NCBI GenBank assembly: GCA_963799245.1
Contig: CAWCWN010000001.1
Coordinates: forward strand, 91,758 to 155,757
Source of the DNA: CAWCWN01 sp963799245
GTDB taxonomy: Bacteria; Chloroflexota; Ktedonobacteria; Ktedonobacterales; Ktedonobacteraceae
Direction: 5' to 3'
Length of the DNA: 64,000 nucleotides
Shown: positions 42,894 to 52,132 of the stretch, piece after piece
Layout of the letters: each line of letters opens with the position of its first letter
Position numbering within the stretch: position 1 is the stretch's first letter
Translations under genes and position numbers: made by a program
Notes under the pieces: generated by a model
Seen by the model: only the letters and a program-made list of their open reading frames with translations
Told to the model about the DNA's origin: nothing
Databases searched by the model: none

Positions 42894-43898
42894 CTACTGG
42901 ACAAATTGATAACCTGCAACCTCTGCGCCCAGGCATGCCGCTCCAACCACGCCAGAGAAATCTCCCAGCCTGGCGCGCAGAATTTTTGTCTTTTGCGCGG
43001 GCATAGAGAGAGCAGTGATCTGAGCGCGATGTACCGCTCGCTCAAACAACAGGTCGATGGCCTCAATCACCCCGCCTCCCAGAATAATCGCCTCGGGGTT
43101 ATAAAAGTTCATGACTGAAGCCAGGCCATATCCAAGATAGTCGGCCGCCTCGGTAACGGCTTCGATGACCAGGGCATCCTGCTGCGCAAGCGCTTGCGCC
43201 AGCAGACCTGAACGAATAATTGTTTCACCCGCCTTCAGTTGCAGGGTCGCATCTTCCGCCAGTATGGAGGAACGCCCATGATGAATTTCTGCCATGATCG
43301 CCTTCGTTATCGCGGTGCGTGAAGCATACGCTTCCAGGCAACCACGCGAGCCACAGCCACACAGGCGCCCGCCGGCCTGTACGGTCATGTGCCCGACCTC
43401 GCCCGCAGTCCCACTGACCCCAGTATACATGCGCCCATTCTGCACTATGCCAGAACCAATACCCGTACCAACAAAAAGACAGACAAAGTTGCTGAAATTT
43501 TTCCCGGCACCGTATCTTGCTTCCCCAAGAGCCGCGACCTCGACATCGTTGCCAACAGCCGCCGGCGTATTAAAATGCTGGCCCAGAATCTCGCCCAGGC
43601 GCATATTTTTTACACCCAGGTTGGGAGCATCGAGCACAATGCCCGCTTTGCGATCAATCTGGCCCGCGGCCCCCACACCGGTGGCAACGATGACGCTAGC
43701 AGGCGGCAAATTAGCGTCGCTCAACGCCGCATGCGCCAGCTCAATGGTTCGCTGACCAACAAACTCCTGACCACGCTCAGCACGCGTCCGCTTACGCGCG
43801 GACGCGACTATCCCTCCAGTAGTTATGTCAACTACCGCGGCGAGTGTTTTGGTTCCTCCCAGGTCGATACCCAGAGCGTAAGTTTTTTGTTTAGACAT
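42894..43898 (-). CDS. ROK-family sugar kinase (glucokinase-like)
   Basis: Cytosolic ATP-dependent sugar kinase or ROK-type glucokinase. The phosphate loop is LGIDLGGTKTLAAVVD at residues 8-23. The second phosphate motif is VGTGIGSGIV, the catalytic and sugar region GVSGTAGEVGHMTVQAGG, and the ROK zinc site CGCGSRGCLEAYAS. There is no N-terminal DNA-binding domain, so it is a kinase rather than a repressor. ATG 43898 begins 9 bp after the tsaD stop, so it is probably in the same transcript. Glucose as substrate is a family-level guess. Confidence 0.88.
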   Translation of the reverse strand: MSKQKTYALGIDLGGTKTLAAVVDITTGGIVASARKRTRAERGQEFVGQRTIELAHAALSDANLPPASVIVATGVGAAGQIDRKAGIVLDAPNLGVKNMRLGEILGQHFNTPAAVGNDVEVAALGEARYGAGKNFSNFVCLFVGTGIGSGIVQNGRMYTGVSGTAGEVGHMTVQAGGRLCGCGSRGCLEAYASRTAITKAIMAEIHHGRSSILAEDATLQLKAGETIIRSGLLAQALAQQDALVIEAVTEAADYLGYGLASVMNFYNPEAIILGGGVIEAIDLLFERAVHRAQITALSMPAQKTKILRARLGDFSGVVGAACLGAEVAGYQFVQ

Positions 43899-43906
43899 AT
43901 GACATC

Positions 43907-45076
43907 TCACTTCTTGCTAAACGGTAGACTCAACCCGGGGGAGACATCCAGGTCCAAATGCGAGATTTCTCCCCGGCTCAGGTGAAAGAAAGCGCTACTG
44001 GCGATCATCGCGGCATTATCGGTGCAAAACTCGATAGGCGGGTAACTAAGGCGGATTCTTAGCGGCAGCAGTTCCTGCTCAAGACGGGTACGCAGGCTCA
44101 AATTGGCCGCTACGCCGCCGGCCAGGACAACCTGTTTGACATGATATTCCTGCGCGGCGAGTCGCGTTTTCACCGCCAGGACGTCTACGACGGCCTCTTG
44201 AAAGCTGGCTGCCAGCAGCGCCACGTTGGTCGCCCCTTTTTGTGCGGCCTGGGCACCCATACGTGTATACTGGCTGACCTGCTTACCCGCAGCGCTCTGC
44301 GCGGATTGTGGCTGCTGGGTTGCGCCTTCGGCCAGATGAAGCATTGCCGTCTTCAAGCCGCTAAAGCTGAAATCATAGCTGCCGCGCAGCCAGGCCCGTG
44401 GCAGGCGGTAAGCAGAGCGCGCAAGGGCAGTGGCTTTCTTCTGTTGCCGCAGCTCTTCCTCGGCCTGCTGCGCCGCCTGTTGAATTGCCGGCCCTCCCGG
44501 ATAACCAAGGCCTAGAATACGCGCGACCTTGTCAAAGGCCTCACCGGCGGCGTCATCGCGCGTTCGACCCAGCAGTTCGTACTGAGCATGCCCACGTACA
44601 AGCACAAGCTCACTATGCGCGCCGGAAATAACCAGGCAGATGAGTGGAAAGACCGGGTCGCCTTCGTAGTAGTCCCCCACCTCGTCTACAGCCTGCGCTG
44701 ACTGTCCTTTGCGCAGCCAGTTCGCGTAAATATGCGCCTCAAGATGATTCACGCCCAGAAAAGGCAGGTTGCGGGCCAGCGCCAGAGACTTGCCGACCGT
44801 CAAACCAACGAGCAGCGAACCAGCCAGCCCCGGACCATAGGTGGCCGCGATCGCATCGATATCCTCCCAGGTACACGCGGCCTCCGCCAGGGCCGTCTCA
44901 ATAACTGGAATGATGGTGGCCAGCTGCTGACGCGACGCAACCTCAGGCACTACCCCGCCGTAGCGATTATGAAGCTCGATCTGCGAAGCAACGACGTTCG
45001 AGAGTATATAACGGCCATCCCTCACGATGGCCGCTCCCGTTTCATCACATGAGCTTTCGATCCCCAGTATGAGCAT
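43907..45076 (-). CDS. tsaD: tRNA N6-adenosine threonylcarbamoyltransferase TsaD
   Basis: Transfers threonylcarbamoyl to A37 of ANN-decoding tRNAs to form t6A. The N-terminus LGIESSCDETGAAIV is diagnostic. The metal-binding HxxxH lies in GVNHLEAHIYANW, and ISGAHSELVLV, DDAAGEAFDKVARILGLGYP and VLAGGVAANLSLR follow. The length of 389 residues is slightly above average because of a loop around residues 120-135 and a Gln-rich insert after residue 250. It groups with rimI, tsaB and tsaE on the same strand, a classic arrangement. Confidence 0.95.
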   Translation of the reverse strand: MLILGIESSCDETGAAIVRDGRYILSNVVASQIELHNRYGGVVPEVASRQQLATIIPVIETALAEAACTWEDIDAIAATYGPGLAGSLLVGLTVGKSLALARNLPFLGVNHLEAHIYANWLRKGQSAQAVDEVGDYYEGDPVFPLICLVISGAHSELVLVRGHAQYELLGRTRDDAAGEAFDKVARILGLGYPGGPAIQQAAQQAEEELRQQKKATALARSAYRLPRAWLRGSYDFSFSGLKTAMLHLAEGATQQPQSAQSAAGKQVSQYTRMGAQAAQKGATNVALLAASFQEAVVDVLAVKTRLAAQEYHVKQVVLAGGVAANLSLRTRLEQELLPLRIRLSYPPIEFCTDNAAMIASSAFFHLSRGEISHLDLDVSPGLSLPFSKK

Positions 45077-45118
45077 AGTTATGTTTCTTCCACTCTCGAG
45101 CTTAGCAGTCAGGAGCTG

Positions 45119-45751
45119 CTATGAGGCCTCCAGTTTCGCTAGCAGAGCCACCTTTAAATCTTGAAACCGTTGTCTATAGGCGAGCGAATGGATCTCCTCG
45201 GTCCACATGATCAAGGCATCTTCCTGGTTATCGCTGTAGTAACGATGCCTCAGTCCGGCCTCGCGAAAGCCGTACTTACGATAGAGATTCTGCGCACTAT
45301 AATTCGAGACGCGCACCTCAAGGGTAACCCATTTAGCACTAATAGCATAGGCTATATCGATCAGGCTGAGCAGCATGAATTCTCCCAGACCCTTACGACG
45401 ATAATTAGGATGCATAGCGATGGTCGTAATATGAGCTTCATCAACCATCAACCATAGGCCTGCGAAGCCGACGATTGAAGCCAGGCCCGGCGTAGACATA
45501 GTCATGGTTTGACGGCTGGGCAATAGCGAGAGAGGAAAGATGCGGCGCGGTCTCTCATATTCCTGTACAGGTTCGGTCGCGCGCTCTTCGACGATCCTTC
45601 TATCACGCAAGACAATGTAATGTGCCCATCGATTGTCCTGTAACTCCTTGCGATAAGCGCTGGGTGGCCAGGTCGATGGGTAGGCTAGACGTTCAATTTC
45701 GATGACACGAGGCACATCTGACATCGTCATCCGGTCAATGACGTATTGCAC
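45119..45751 (-). CDS. rimI: Ribosomal-protein-alanine N-acetyltransferase RimI-like
   Basis: GNAT enzyme typically acetylating the N-terminus of ribosomal protein S18. Motifs present are MTMSDVPRVIEIERLAYPST at the start, ITTIAMHPNYRRKGLGEFML with the acetyl-CoA loop, and EVRVSNYSAQNLYRKYGFRE. GTG 45751 is chosen because AAGGGAAG precedes it and it begins just before the conserved first strand; ATG 45730 and an upstream start at 45817 are alternatives. It overlaps tsaB by 17 bases with this start. A ~45-residue insert (about 60-105, Arg/Pro-rich) is longer than in typical RimI. Confidence 0.85.
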   Translation of the reverse strand: MQYVIDRMTMSDVPRVIEIERLAYPSTWPPSAYRKELQDNRWAHYIVLRDRRIVEERATEPVQEYERPRRIFPLSLLPSRQTMTMSTPGLASIVGFAGLWLMVDEAHITTIAMHPNYRRKGLGEFMLLSLIDIAYAISAKWVTLEVRVSNYSAQNLYRKYGFREAGLRHRYYSDNQEDALIMWTEEIHSLAYRQRFQDLKVALLAKLEAS

Positions 45752-46583
45752 CCTCTTCCCTTTCTGTCTCACTTGGGCCTGCCGGCCTCTGACCTGGTAG
45801 TCGATTAGCTTTTCCACCTAACAGCGGCTGTTTATGGATGCTGGTCGTAATCGAAGGGCGCCTTACATAGAGCGGTTCAAGCAATAAAGGGTCGCTTACC
45901 TGATCATCAAGCAGGTGCTGCAAAGCGAGCATGGCGAGCACAGACGCCTGCCTGGCGGCTTGCAATCCGTTGCTGAAGTAGCACTGGTCACTCAGTTGAG
46001 CATAAAGAACCTGGCGCGACTCCTCACTCATCTCACCACAGAAAAGAAATGGGGGCAACGCTCGTTCGCCAGGAGTGCCAACCCAGTTACTTGCCTGTTC
46101 TTGTAGATAGGTTGCCAGCTGCTGGGGATTCAGTAATAAATAATCGCTCAGGCGCCGCAAAGAGAACGACACCACGCCCCGTTCACTGGAGACCTCCTCG
46201 GACAGGTAACAGGCAGCATATAACTCTGAGCGCCCTGCCTCCAGCAGCGCACAGATCGGCCCACTCCAGCGGCGCTGTTGAGCCGCAATCATATCAAGCG
46301 TACTCACCCCTACCAATGGCTTCGTCAAAGCGAAGGCCAGGGCTTTGGCTGTTGACAGCGCTACACGCAAGCCATTAAATGAACCCGGTCCAGTCGCTAC
46401 CGCCACGCCATCAATATCCGCCATTGTTCGAGCACATTCCGCAAACAAACGCTGAATACGTTCTAACAATTCTACGCTATGGTTATTGCCGACATGCCAG
46501 GTATATTCCCCAAGCAACTTATCCTCGCTACAGAGGGCAAGGCTCGCCTGGCGCGTGGAGGTGTCAAGAGCTAGTAGTAGCAT
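45735..46583 (-). CDS. tsaB: t6A biosynthesis protein TsaB
   Basis: TsaD-like partner that forms the TsaB-TsaD-TsaE complex for t6A synthesis; it is inactive alone. The ASKHA fold begins LLLALDTSTRQASLAL. ADIDGVAVATGPGSFNGLRV and ALSTAKALAFAL are the best conserved parts. ATG 46583 overlaps the end of tsaE by about 20 bases, suggesting coupling. The C-terminal ~40 residues (GGKANRLPGQRPAGPSET) are low complexity and overlap the rimI start region. Its length of 282 residues is somewhat longer than usual for TsaB. Confidence 0.92.
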   Translation of the reverse strand: MLLLALDTSTRQASLALCSEDKLLGEYTWHVGNNHSVELLERIQRLFAECARTMADIDGVAVATGPGSFNGLRVALSTAKALAFALTKPLVGVSTLDMIAAQQRRWSGPICALLEAGRSELYAACYLSEEVSSERGVVSFSLRRLSDYLLLNPQQLATYLQEQASNWVGTPGERALPPFLFCGEMSEESRQVLYAQLSDQCYFSNGLQAARQASVLAMLALQHLLDDQVSDPLLLEPLYVRRPSITTSIHKQPLLGGKANRLPGQRPAGPSETEREEGAIRH

Positions 46584-47118
46584 ATGTGTTTTTCTGAAAT
46601 TGATGCAACAGTTGGCGATAGCGGCTTCCCGTTGCGGTAAACAGTAATCCGCGCTTTGTCTCACTCAACATTTTCGAACGAATGCGCAGATGCTCAGTCG
46701 GCCAGTACAGATCGGCTCGTTCAGCCCATTCCACAACGCTGACCCCACCACCAAAGAAATACTCTTCGAAGCCAAGGTCGACTATTTCCTCGGGATCGTC
46801 AAGCCGATACAGGTCAAAATGATACAGGGCCGGGCCCTTGCCGGTCTGCCGCAACGATCCGCCTGGCGCCGCCGCCGCACCCTCATACTCCTTCAGTAAG
46901 GTAAAGGTCGGACTACTGATAATTTCATCAATACCCATACCCTGGGCCAGTCCTTGCGTAAATGTCGTCTTGCCAGTACCCAGCTGCCCTTCAAGCAGCA
47001 ACAACTCCCCGCCACGCATGAGCTCACCTAGCCGCATACCCAGGCGCTGCGTCTGAGCGGAGCTATGGCTGATAATATCAAGCGTACTCGTCGCTTCTTC
47101 CTGGAAATGTTTGGACAT
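46564..47118 (-). CDS. tsaE: t6A biosynthesis ATPase TsaE
   Basis: P-loop ATPase that regulates TsaB-TsaD turnover. Walker A LEGQLGTGKTTFTQGLAQG is at about residues 43-61. SSPTFTLLKEYEG, YHFDLYRLDDPEEIVDLGFE and VVEWAERADLYWP are the family hallmarks. A Gly/Ala-rich insert sits between the second and third blocks. It is the first gene of the tsaE-tsaB-rimI series. The region upstream (47119-47260) shows no clear promoter. Confidence 0.94.
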   Translation of the reverse strand: MSKHFQEEATSTLDIISHSSAQTQRLGMRLGELMRGGELLLLEGQLGTGKTTFTQGLAQGMGIDEIISSPTFTLLKEYEGAAAAPGGSLRQTGKGPALYHFDLYRLDDPEEIVDLGFEEYFFGGGVSVVEWAERADLYWPTEHLRIRSKMLSETKRGLLFTATGSRYRQLLHQFQKNTYATTSS

Positions 47119-47260
47119 TTATTCGCATTACCACCTTCACGCACAGGCTCGCCCACGCCTCTCCCTACACGTATCGTTCTGTCATTCTTCCGCTCAGCAG
47201 CATAGATACGACCCTGAACGAGGAAGTAATGATACCTTATTATAGCACGCTTTGTCTATG

Positions 47261-47728
47261 CTAGCGCAGTTTGCTGCCGCAGTTGCGACAGTAGAGCGCG
47301 TTAGGACGCACAGGGCTTCCGCAGGTTGAGCATATCTGAGTCTGCGTGCCAGGCTGGGGCTGCTGGGGCGACGAGGACGGAGACGTAAAAGGAGGCGCTG
47401 TATAGCTATTATTCGCATTGGGCGCTTGATCTCCAACAAAGGCTTCTCTCTTGATATCCTGGAGCTGGGTCTCGCGATTGCGGACTTCAGAATCCACCTG
47501 CAGGATATTGGCGCACACACCTGATAGCTTGGGGTCTGGTATTGCTCCCTGCTGGTACAGATTCAGCACGATCTGGGCAAGCTCGTCAAGCAATTGACGA
47601 CGCTTATCCACAAGCTTATCGATTTCACTCTGTTTGCCCCGCACGCGCATCTGTTTTTGTGCTTCCCAGCTTGTACGACTGACCGCAGCACTCACAAAAT
47701 TCTTCGCAGACTCTACAAAGTCGGCCAT
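47261..47728 (-). CDS. Coiled-coil protein with C-terminal zinc ribbon
   Basis: A 155-residue protein of unknown function. The first ~95 residues are helical and probably coiled-coil (SEIDKLVDKRRQLLDELAQI, VDSEVRNRETQLQDIKREAF). A Pro/Gln/Ser linker leads to a zinc ribbon ICSTCGSPVRPNALYCRNCG at the very C-terminus. Proteins with this build are widespread in Chloroflexota and are usually annotated zinc-ribbon domain proteins. The 5' side of the gene lies 59 bp from the IS66 element, which has separated it from whatever was upstream. Confidence 0.8.
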   Translation of the reverse strand: MADFVESAKNFVSAAVSRTSWEAQKQMRVRGKQSEIDKLVDKRRQLLDELAQIVLNLYQQGAIPDPKLSGVCANILQVDSEVRNRETQLQDIKREAFVGDQAPNANNSYTAPPFTSPSSSPQQPQPGTQTQICSTCGSPVRPNALYCRNCGSKLR

Positions 47729-47787
47729 AATCTCTGCCTCTCTTTTCTGTAGGATGAAATCTTTCGCCAGGTATAGTATAGATGTAT

Positions 47788-49313
47788 GTAACTACTCAGG
47801 TCCCCCATGCGACAGGGAAGGGAGACCCAGCAAAGACTGCCGCCATAGCCCCAAGCATCGAGCGACCTTGTTTGCGCATGGTGGAGAGATAGCTGCGGAT
47901 GATGCAAAAGGCGGAGGCTCCTTCTGCACTGCGAAAGGTCCCGGAAATCTTTTGCTGAACCTTGATCATGCGCAGATCCCGCTCGGCAAGGTTATTGGTA
48001 AAAGGTACAGAGAGGTCTTCCAGGAAGCCAAGCACCTGCTCTGCCCGCTTTAACAGGGCATCCAGTAGGTTTTTCGAGGCTTCCTGTTTTTTGCGTCCTG
48101 CTCGCTTGGGGACGCTGCTGGTTTCAGGAGGAGCGTGTGCCGCATGAGCCGCAAACCCAGAAGCCAGCACAGCAAAATACTGGGCGATCCAGTGCTCCCG
48201 CTCCGCCTTGGGGAGCGCTTTGACACCTTGGGCACGAAAGCTCTGAGCCACTCGGCTCATCGTGAGCAACAGGTCAAACATCTCTTGTGCCCAGGGCTGT
48301 TTTTCCTGTTCAGCCACCAACAAGCAATCCCGTAAGAGATGGGCTCCACACACGCTATGCGCGCAGGGGTAGCGATCGTAGCTGGTCCAGCGATCGCGCA
48401 TGGCTCGTCCCTGAAAACGCGGCCAGATCCCCTTCTGCTCCAATGCCTCTTGCCCTCGTTTGCGGTGCCAGTAATAGAGCGTGAGCCAGCGCGTCGCAGT
48501 GACATGCACCCAATGCAAGCGTCCCTTGATGCGTATTCCTGTCTCATCGGCATGAAGGAAGGAGCCTGCGATCAGCAAGGTTGTGAGGTGCTGGATGCTT
48601 GGCTCTAACGTGTGAGCAGCCTGTGCAATCCAGTTCACCAGCGTTCCTTGCGACAGAGGACACTGACACAGATCGGTGAGCGCCTCGCAGGTTCGTTCCA
48701 GAGGCAACAACTGAAATTGTGACAGGTACACCGCCAGGGCTTGCACACCAGGACCATATTGGGCAGGTGCATCTACTCCCGCAGGAAAGCTGCCTTGATT
48801 GCGATGCTGGCAAGCTGGACAGCAGATTTCTTCGACGTGGTGTTCCTGCACCTGCAAGCGCAAGTCGGGCAAATCGTGGATTTGACGGCGCTCTGTGATC
48901 CTGCCTGCTTCCGCTTGCAAGTCACACTGGCACTGCTCACAGTGCCTGGGACGATGCGTGATGACGCTGTCGGGTGTCAGAACTTGCAGGAGGGATTGGC
49001 CCTGATGACCTGTTTGCCCGCCCGATGGTTTGCCACTCTTTTTCCGTTGCTCACGAGGCTTGCGCCCCATGCCGTCACTGGAAGGCGGTTTGCTACTGTT
49101 GTGACTATCTTTCCTTTGTCGTCTTTCGAGTTCCTCGATGCGCAGCAACGCCCCTATCAAGCGGGCTTCTAACTCCTCTATTCGACGATCTTTCTGAGCC
49201 GCTTCTTCTTTGAGGTCTGCGTAGGCTTGTTCCAGTTTCCTTGCTTCTTCTTCTGTCATGCCCTTAGTCTACCAGCCTTGTCCACCCCTTCTCCTGGGGA
49301 CCTGAGTAGTTAC
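47788..49313 (-). mobile_element. Intact IS66-family element (1526 bp)
   Basis: Perfect 18-bp inverted repeats beginning GTAACTACTCAGGTCCCC (47788-47805; complement 49296-49313) carry the GTAA start typical of IS66. An exact 8-bp target duplication, AGATGTAT, flanks it (47780-47787 and 49314-49321). Only the tnpC-type transposase is present, with no tnpA or tnpB, as in the single-gene ISBst12-like subgroup. The ends and duplication are intact, indicating recent insertion. Confidence 0.96.
47796..49259 (-). CDS. IS66-family transposase
   Basis: A 487-residue transposase. An N-terminal coiled coil (EEEARKLEQAYADLKEEAAQ) leads into the SSKPPSSDG motif and basic stretch. The IS66 zinc-binding domain uses CEQCQCDL and CCPACQ. 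The DDE domain has HADETGIRIKGRLHWVHV, RDRWTSYDRYPCAHSVCGAH and the Glu in VPFTNNLAERDLRMIKVQQK. The C-terminal SYLSTMRKQGRSMLGAM is also typical. It is full length without frameshift. The stop codon lies 8 bp inside the left repeat. Confidence 0.95.
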   Translation of the reverse strand: MTEEEARKLEQAYADLKEEAAQKDRRIEELEARLIGALLRIEELERRQRKDSHNSSKPPSSDGMGRKPREQRKKSGKPSGGQTGHQGQSLLQVLTPDSVITHRPRHCEQCQCDLQAEAGRITERRQIHDLPDLRLQVQEHHVEEICCPACQHRNQGSFPAGVDAPAQYGPGVQALAVYLSQFQLLPLERTCEALTDLCQCPLSQGTLVNWIAQAAHTLEPSIQHLTTLLIAGSFLHADETGIRIKGRLHWVHVTATRWLTLYYWHRKRGQEALEQKGIWPRFQGRAMRDRWTSYDRYPCAHSVCGAHLLRDCLLVAEQEKQPWAQEMFDLLLTMSRVAQSFRAQGVKALPKAEREHWIAQYFAVLASGFAAHAAHAPPETSSVPKRAGRKKQEASKNLLDALLKRAEQVLGFLEDLSVPFTNNLAERDLRMIKVQQKISGTFRSAEGASAFCIIRSYLSTMRKQGRSMLGAMAAVFAGSPFPVAWGT

Positions 49314-49343
49314 AGATGTATAAGAATTAAGAACGCCTTTTAT

Positions 49344-49757
49344 TTACACGGAGAAGGCATGCCGGTAGATCCGTATCTCTGCGAGCTTCCCACCCGTGCT
49401 CAACTGCACGGCTACAACGTCTATGCGCCACGAACGCTCTTCACAGGTATGCAAGCGTAGATAGTGAGACGCTACCTGCACGAGCTTGCGCTGTTTGCGC
49501 GGCGTCACCGCCTCTTCTGGCAAACCATACGCCTCGCCGCGGCGCGTTTTCACCTCCACAAAGATCAAATCACGCTCATCCTCCGCTATAAGATCTATCT
49601 CACCATAGACACAGCGAAAATTTCGCGCCAGGATGCGGTCACCCCGCCGCCTCAACGCTTCTGCCGCCAGGTTTTCGCCTGCCCGCCCAAGACCCTGGCG
49701 CGCAGCGCTTGCTCGCTCACCATTTCCTGTAGGAGTGTGCACACCCGCATGTTTCAT
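49344..49757 (-). CDS. yraN: YraN/UPF0102 family endonuclease-like protein
   Basis: Small PD-(D/E)xK nuclease-fold protein of uncertain role, possibly in DNA processing. GRAGENLAAEALRRRGDRIL, YGEIDLIAEDERDLIFVEVK (the Asp/Glu-x-Lys metal site) and EEAVTPRKQRKLVQVASHYL are the conserved blocks. The length of 137 residues includes a ~20-residue polar N-terminal extension. It lies just outside the IS66 element, 23 bp from its 8-bp target duplication, so its 3' region now abuts the insertion. Confidence 0.92.
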   Translation of the reverse strand: MKHAGVHTPTGNGERASAARQGLGRAGENLAAEALRRRGDRILARNFRCVYGEIDLIAEDERDLIFVEVKTRRGEAYGLPEEAVTPRKQRKLVQVASHYLRLHTCEERSWRIDVVAVQLSTGGKLAEIRIYRHAFSV

Positions 49758-49978
49758 TATACAATACGCTCTCCACGCACCTGTGTTGTACTTTATACAA
49801 AGGCCCGCCAGTTATGAGAGGCCATGCATCATACGGCCGGCCTCTCAGCGGAAAGTGTAAGAGATTATCTCTGCCATGTCAAGGGGGCGCGCTACGGGCG
49901 CGAGCAGGGGCATCATTGCGCTGGGGTGGTAAGATGAAGCGTAAAAGCATCTCTGGGGATAGAAAGGATCCTTCAACA

Positions 49979-50534
49979 TGAATAACCCTATTGTCTTTGT
50001 GCATGGCGCGGGAGACAGCGCTCGTATCTGGCGTCTACAGCTTGAGCCCGCGTACCGGGAGGCGCGATCGCCCTGACGTTGGCATTAGAGTATGGGTCCG
50101 AGCTTGGTGGGCTTATTTTGATCAGTGCAGGAGCGCGTATCCGTGTGCACCCGGCCTTGCTGGAAGCAGCACAAACACAGCCTGGGCAGGCGCGTCTGCA
50201 ATTAGTAGATCTATCGCTGGCCCAGACCACGCCTCGCAGCGTCGGCCAGGCCCTGGTAAGTGAACAGGCACCACTCTCGCCCAATATCCTTTATCGTGAT
50301 TTAATGGCCTGCCAGACATTTGATTGTATGGCACGCTTGCATGAAATCTCCTCACCAGGCCTGATCATCTGTGGAGAAGAAGATAACGCCACGCCCGTAA
50401 AATATAGCCGCTTCCTGCACGAACATCTCCCGGCCTCAAGCCTCTCCATCATCCCGCACGCGGGTCACTATGTCTTGCGCGAACAACCTGAGGCAGTAAG
50501 CGGCGCTATCAAGGAATGGTTACGGACCCATTAA
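49979..50534 (+). pseudogene. Alpha/beta hydrolase remnant lacking the nucleophile elbow
   Basis: ATG 49979 encodes NNPIVFVHGAGDSARIWRLQ, a typical hydrolase opening with the oxyanion HG motif, then stops at 50075. From 50058 another frame reads GGAIALTLALEYGSELGGLI, which normally follows the GHSxGG nucleophile elbow. It continues to a catalytic Asp (ICGEEDNATPVKY) and His (IPHAGHYVL). About 70 residues, including the catalytic Ser, are missing and the two parts are out of frame. An internal deletion is the simplest reading. An in-frame product from 50079 could still be made but would be inactive. Confidence 0.85.
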
Positions 50535-50668
50535 CATAAACCCCTCTCGACTCCTGGTGCTGACTCATGTTACAATATTTCAAACACGTTTTTCAGAGTA
50601 CTCAGCGGCACTGGCCGAAGCATAATTCTATTTCAAGTATTTTCCTAATAACGCAAGGGGGCATTGAT

Positions 50669-51433
50669 ATGTCAGGACATTCAAAGTGGGCGCAGATTCG
50701 CCGTTCTAAAGGGGTCAATGACGCCCGCAGAGGACAGCTCTTCACCCGCCTGGGAAGAGAAATTGTAGTGGCTGTACGTGAAGGAGGAAGTGGCGATCCC
50801 GCAGCTAACTTCCGCCTGCGTATGGCTATACAACACGCTCGTGACGCCAACATGCCCATGGATAATATTGATCGCACCATCAAGCGGGCGCTGGGCGGCT
50901 CAGAAGGGGCCTCTCTCGAAGAGATTGCCTACGAGGGATATGGACCGGCAGGTACGGCTATGATCGTCCAGACGTTAACGGAGAACCGCAATCGTACCGT
51001 CGCCGAAGTGCGCAACGCCTTTAACCGCAACGGTGGCAACCTGGGTGAAAATGGCTGCGTGGACTGGCTCTTCGAGGGGAAAGGGATTATCGAGGTAGAG
51101 CTGAAAGACCATGATCCCGATGAGTTAACCCTGGAAGCCATCGACCTTGGGGCCGATGACGTCGACCCGGTAGGCGCCGACGACGAGGTTCTGACGATCT
51201 ATAGCGATCCCAGTGATATGGAGAAGATTCGCCAGGCGCTGGAGGCGAAAAAGTATAAAGTGGTGAAGGCAGAGAGCACCCTGCTGCCGAAAACCAAAGT
51301 TGAAATAGCCGACGAAAAGGTTGCCCACCAGGTCTTACACCTGGTTGAAAAGCTTGAAGACCTGGATGATGTACAGAATGTTTACTCAAATGCCGACTTC
51401 CCCGAGGACTTCGCGGCCTCTTTTGAAGATTGA
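50669..51433 (+). CDS. yebC: YebC/PmpR-family protein
   Basis: Conserved DNA- or ribosome-associated regulator of the YebC family; some members regulate transcription and others assist translation of proline-rich stretches. The start SGHSKWAQIRRSKGVNDARR is diagnostic, followed by NMPMDNIDRTIKRALGG and YEGYGPAGTAMIVQTLTENR. The acidic C-terminal domain includes EAIDLGADDV. ATG 50669 follows GGGGG and matches the family's N-terminus exactly, so the in-frame upstream start at 50567 is rejected. It leads the usual yebC-ruvC-ruvA order. Confidence 0.95.
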   Translation: MSGHSKWAQIRRSKGVNDARRGQLFTRLGREIVVAVREGGSGDPAANFRLRMAIQHARDANMPMDNIDRTIKRALGGSEGASLEEIAYEGYGPAGTAMIVQTLTENRNRTVAEVRNAFNRNGGNLGENGCVDWLFEGKGIIEVELKDHDPDELTLEAIDLGADDVDPVGADDEVLTIYSDPSDMEKIRQALEAKKYKVVKAESTLLPKTKVEIADEKVAHQVLHLVEKLEDLDDVQNVYSNADFPEDFAASFED

Positions 51434-51606
51434 ACAGGCTGGTACGTAACATGTAAAGGCGATCCTTATGGACTGCCATTGACGCGCGCTGCGAGCCGCG
51501 CTGTTGGCATTGTAGGACGATCGCGCTAACCGCCACAGGTAGTGTGCCGGGCGGCCACCCACAGGCAGGCTGGATCCAGACCGAACAATGGCGAAAGGAT
51601 GCACAT

Positions 51607-52128
51607 ATGGGTAATGCAGCTAGTACACGTATCACATTAGGGATTGATCCTGGCACCGCCATTCTGGGATACGCAGTGGTTTCCGCCAGAGGCGATGAGC
51701 TGAGTATGATCGCATACGATGTGATTACGACGCCCGCGCATATGCCCCTGTCGGAGCGCCTGCAGCATATTTACAGCGCTCTGGTTGAAATCATCAAGGT
51801 CTATGCGCCGCATGAGGCGGCAATGGAAGAGCTTTTTTTTGCGAAAAATGCGCGTACGGCCATGACCGTCGGCCAGGCGCGAGGCGTGGCGATGCTGGCC
51901 CTGGCGAACGGAGGATTGAGCATCGCTGAATACACACCCAAACAGGTCAAACAGACGGTGACTGGTTATGGTAACGCCAGAAAAGAGCAGGTGGGTGAGA
52001 TGGTGCGCGTGCTCTTAAAGTTGCCGGGCGTACCCCGGCCGGACGATGCGGCAGATGCCGCGGCTATCGCCATCTGCCACCTGCACACTGCCAGCATGCT
52101 AACCAATCAGTTCCTCAATTTGAGGTGA
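51607..52128 (+). CDS. ruvC: Holliday junction resolvase RuvC
   Basis: Endonuclease that cuts Holliday junctions. The catalytic acids appear in LGIDPGTAILGYAVV, AAMEELFFAKNARTAMTVGQ and RPDDAADAAAIAICH. KQVKQTVTGYGNARKEQV is the usual DNA-binding segment. ATG 51607 is chosen because AAAGGAT precedes it and the family starts just before the first catalytic Asp. The length of 174 residues is standard. It is followed after 4 bp by ruvA, so they are coupled. Confidence 0.95.
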   Translation: MGNAASTRITLGIDPGTAILGYAVVSARGDELSMIAYDVITTPAHMPLSERLQHIYSALVEIIKVYAPHEAAMEELFFAKNARTAMTVGQARGVAMLALANGGLSIAEYTPKQVKQTVTGYGNARKEQVGEMVRVLLKLPGVPRPDDAADAAAIAICHLHTASMLTNQFLNLR

Positions 52129-52132
52129 CATA

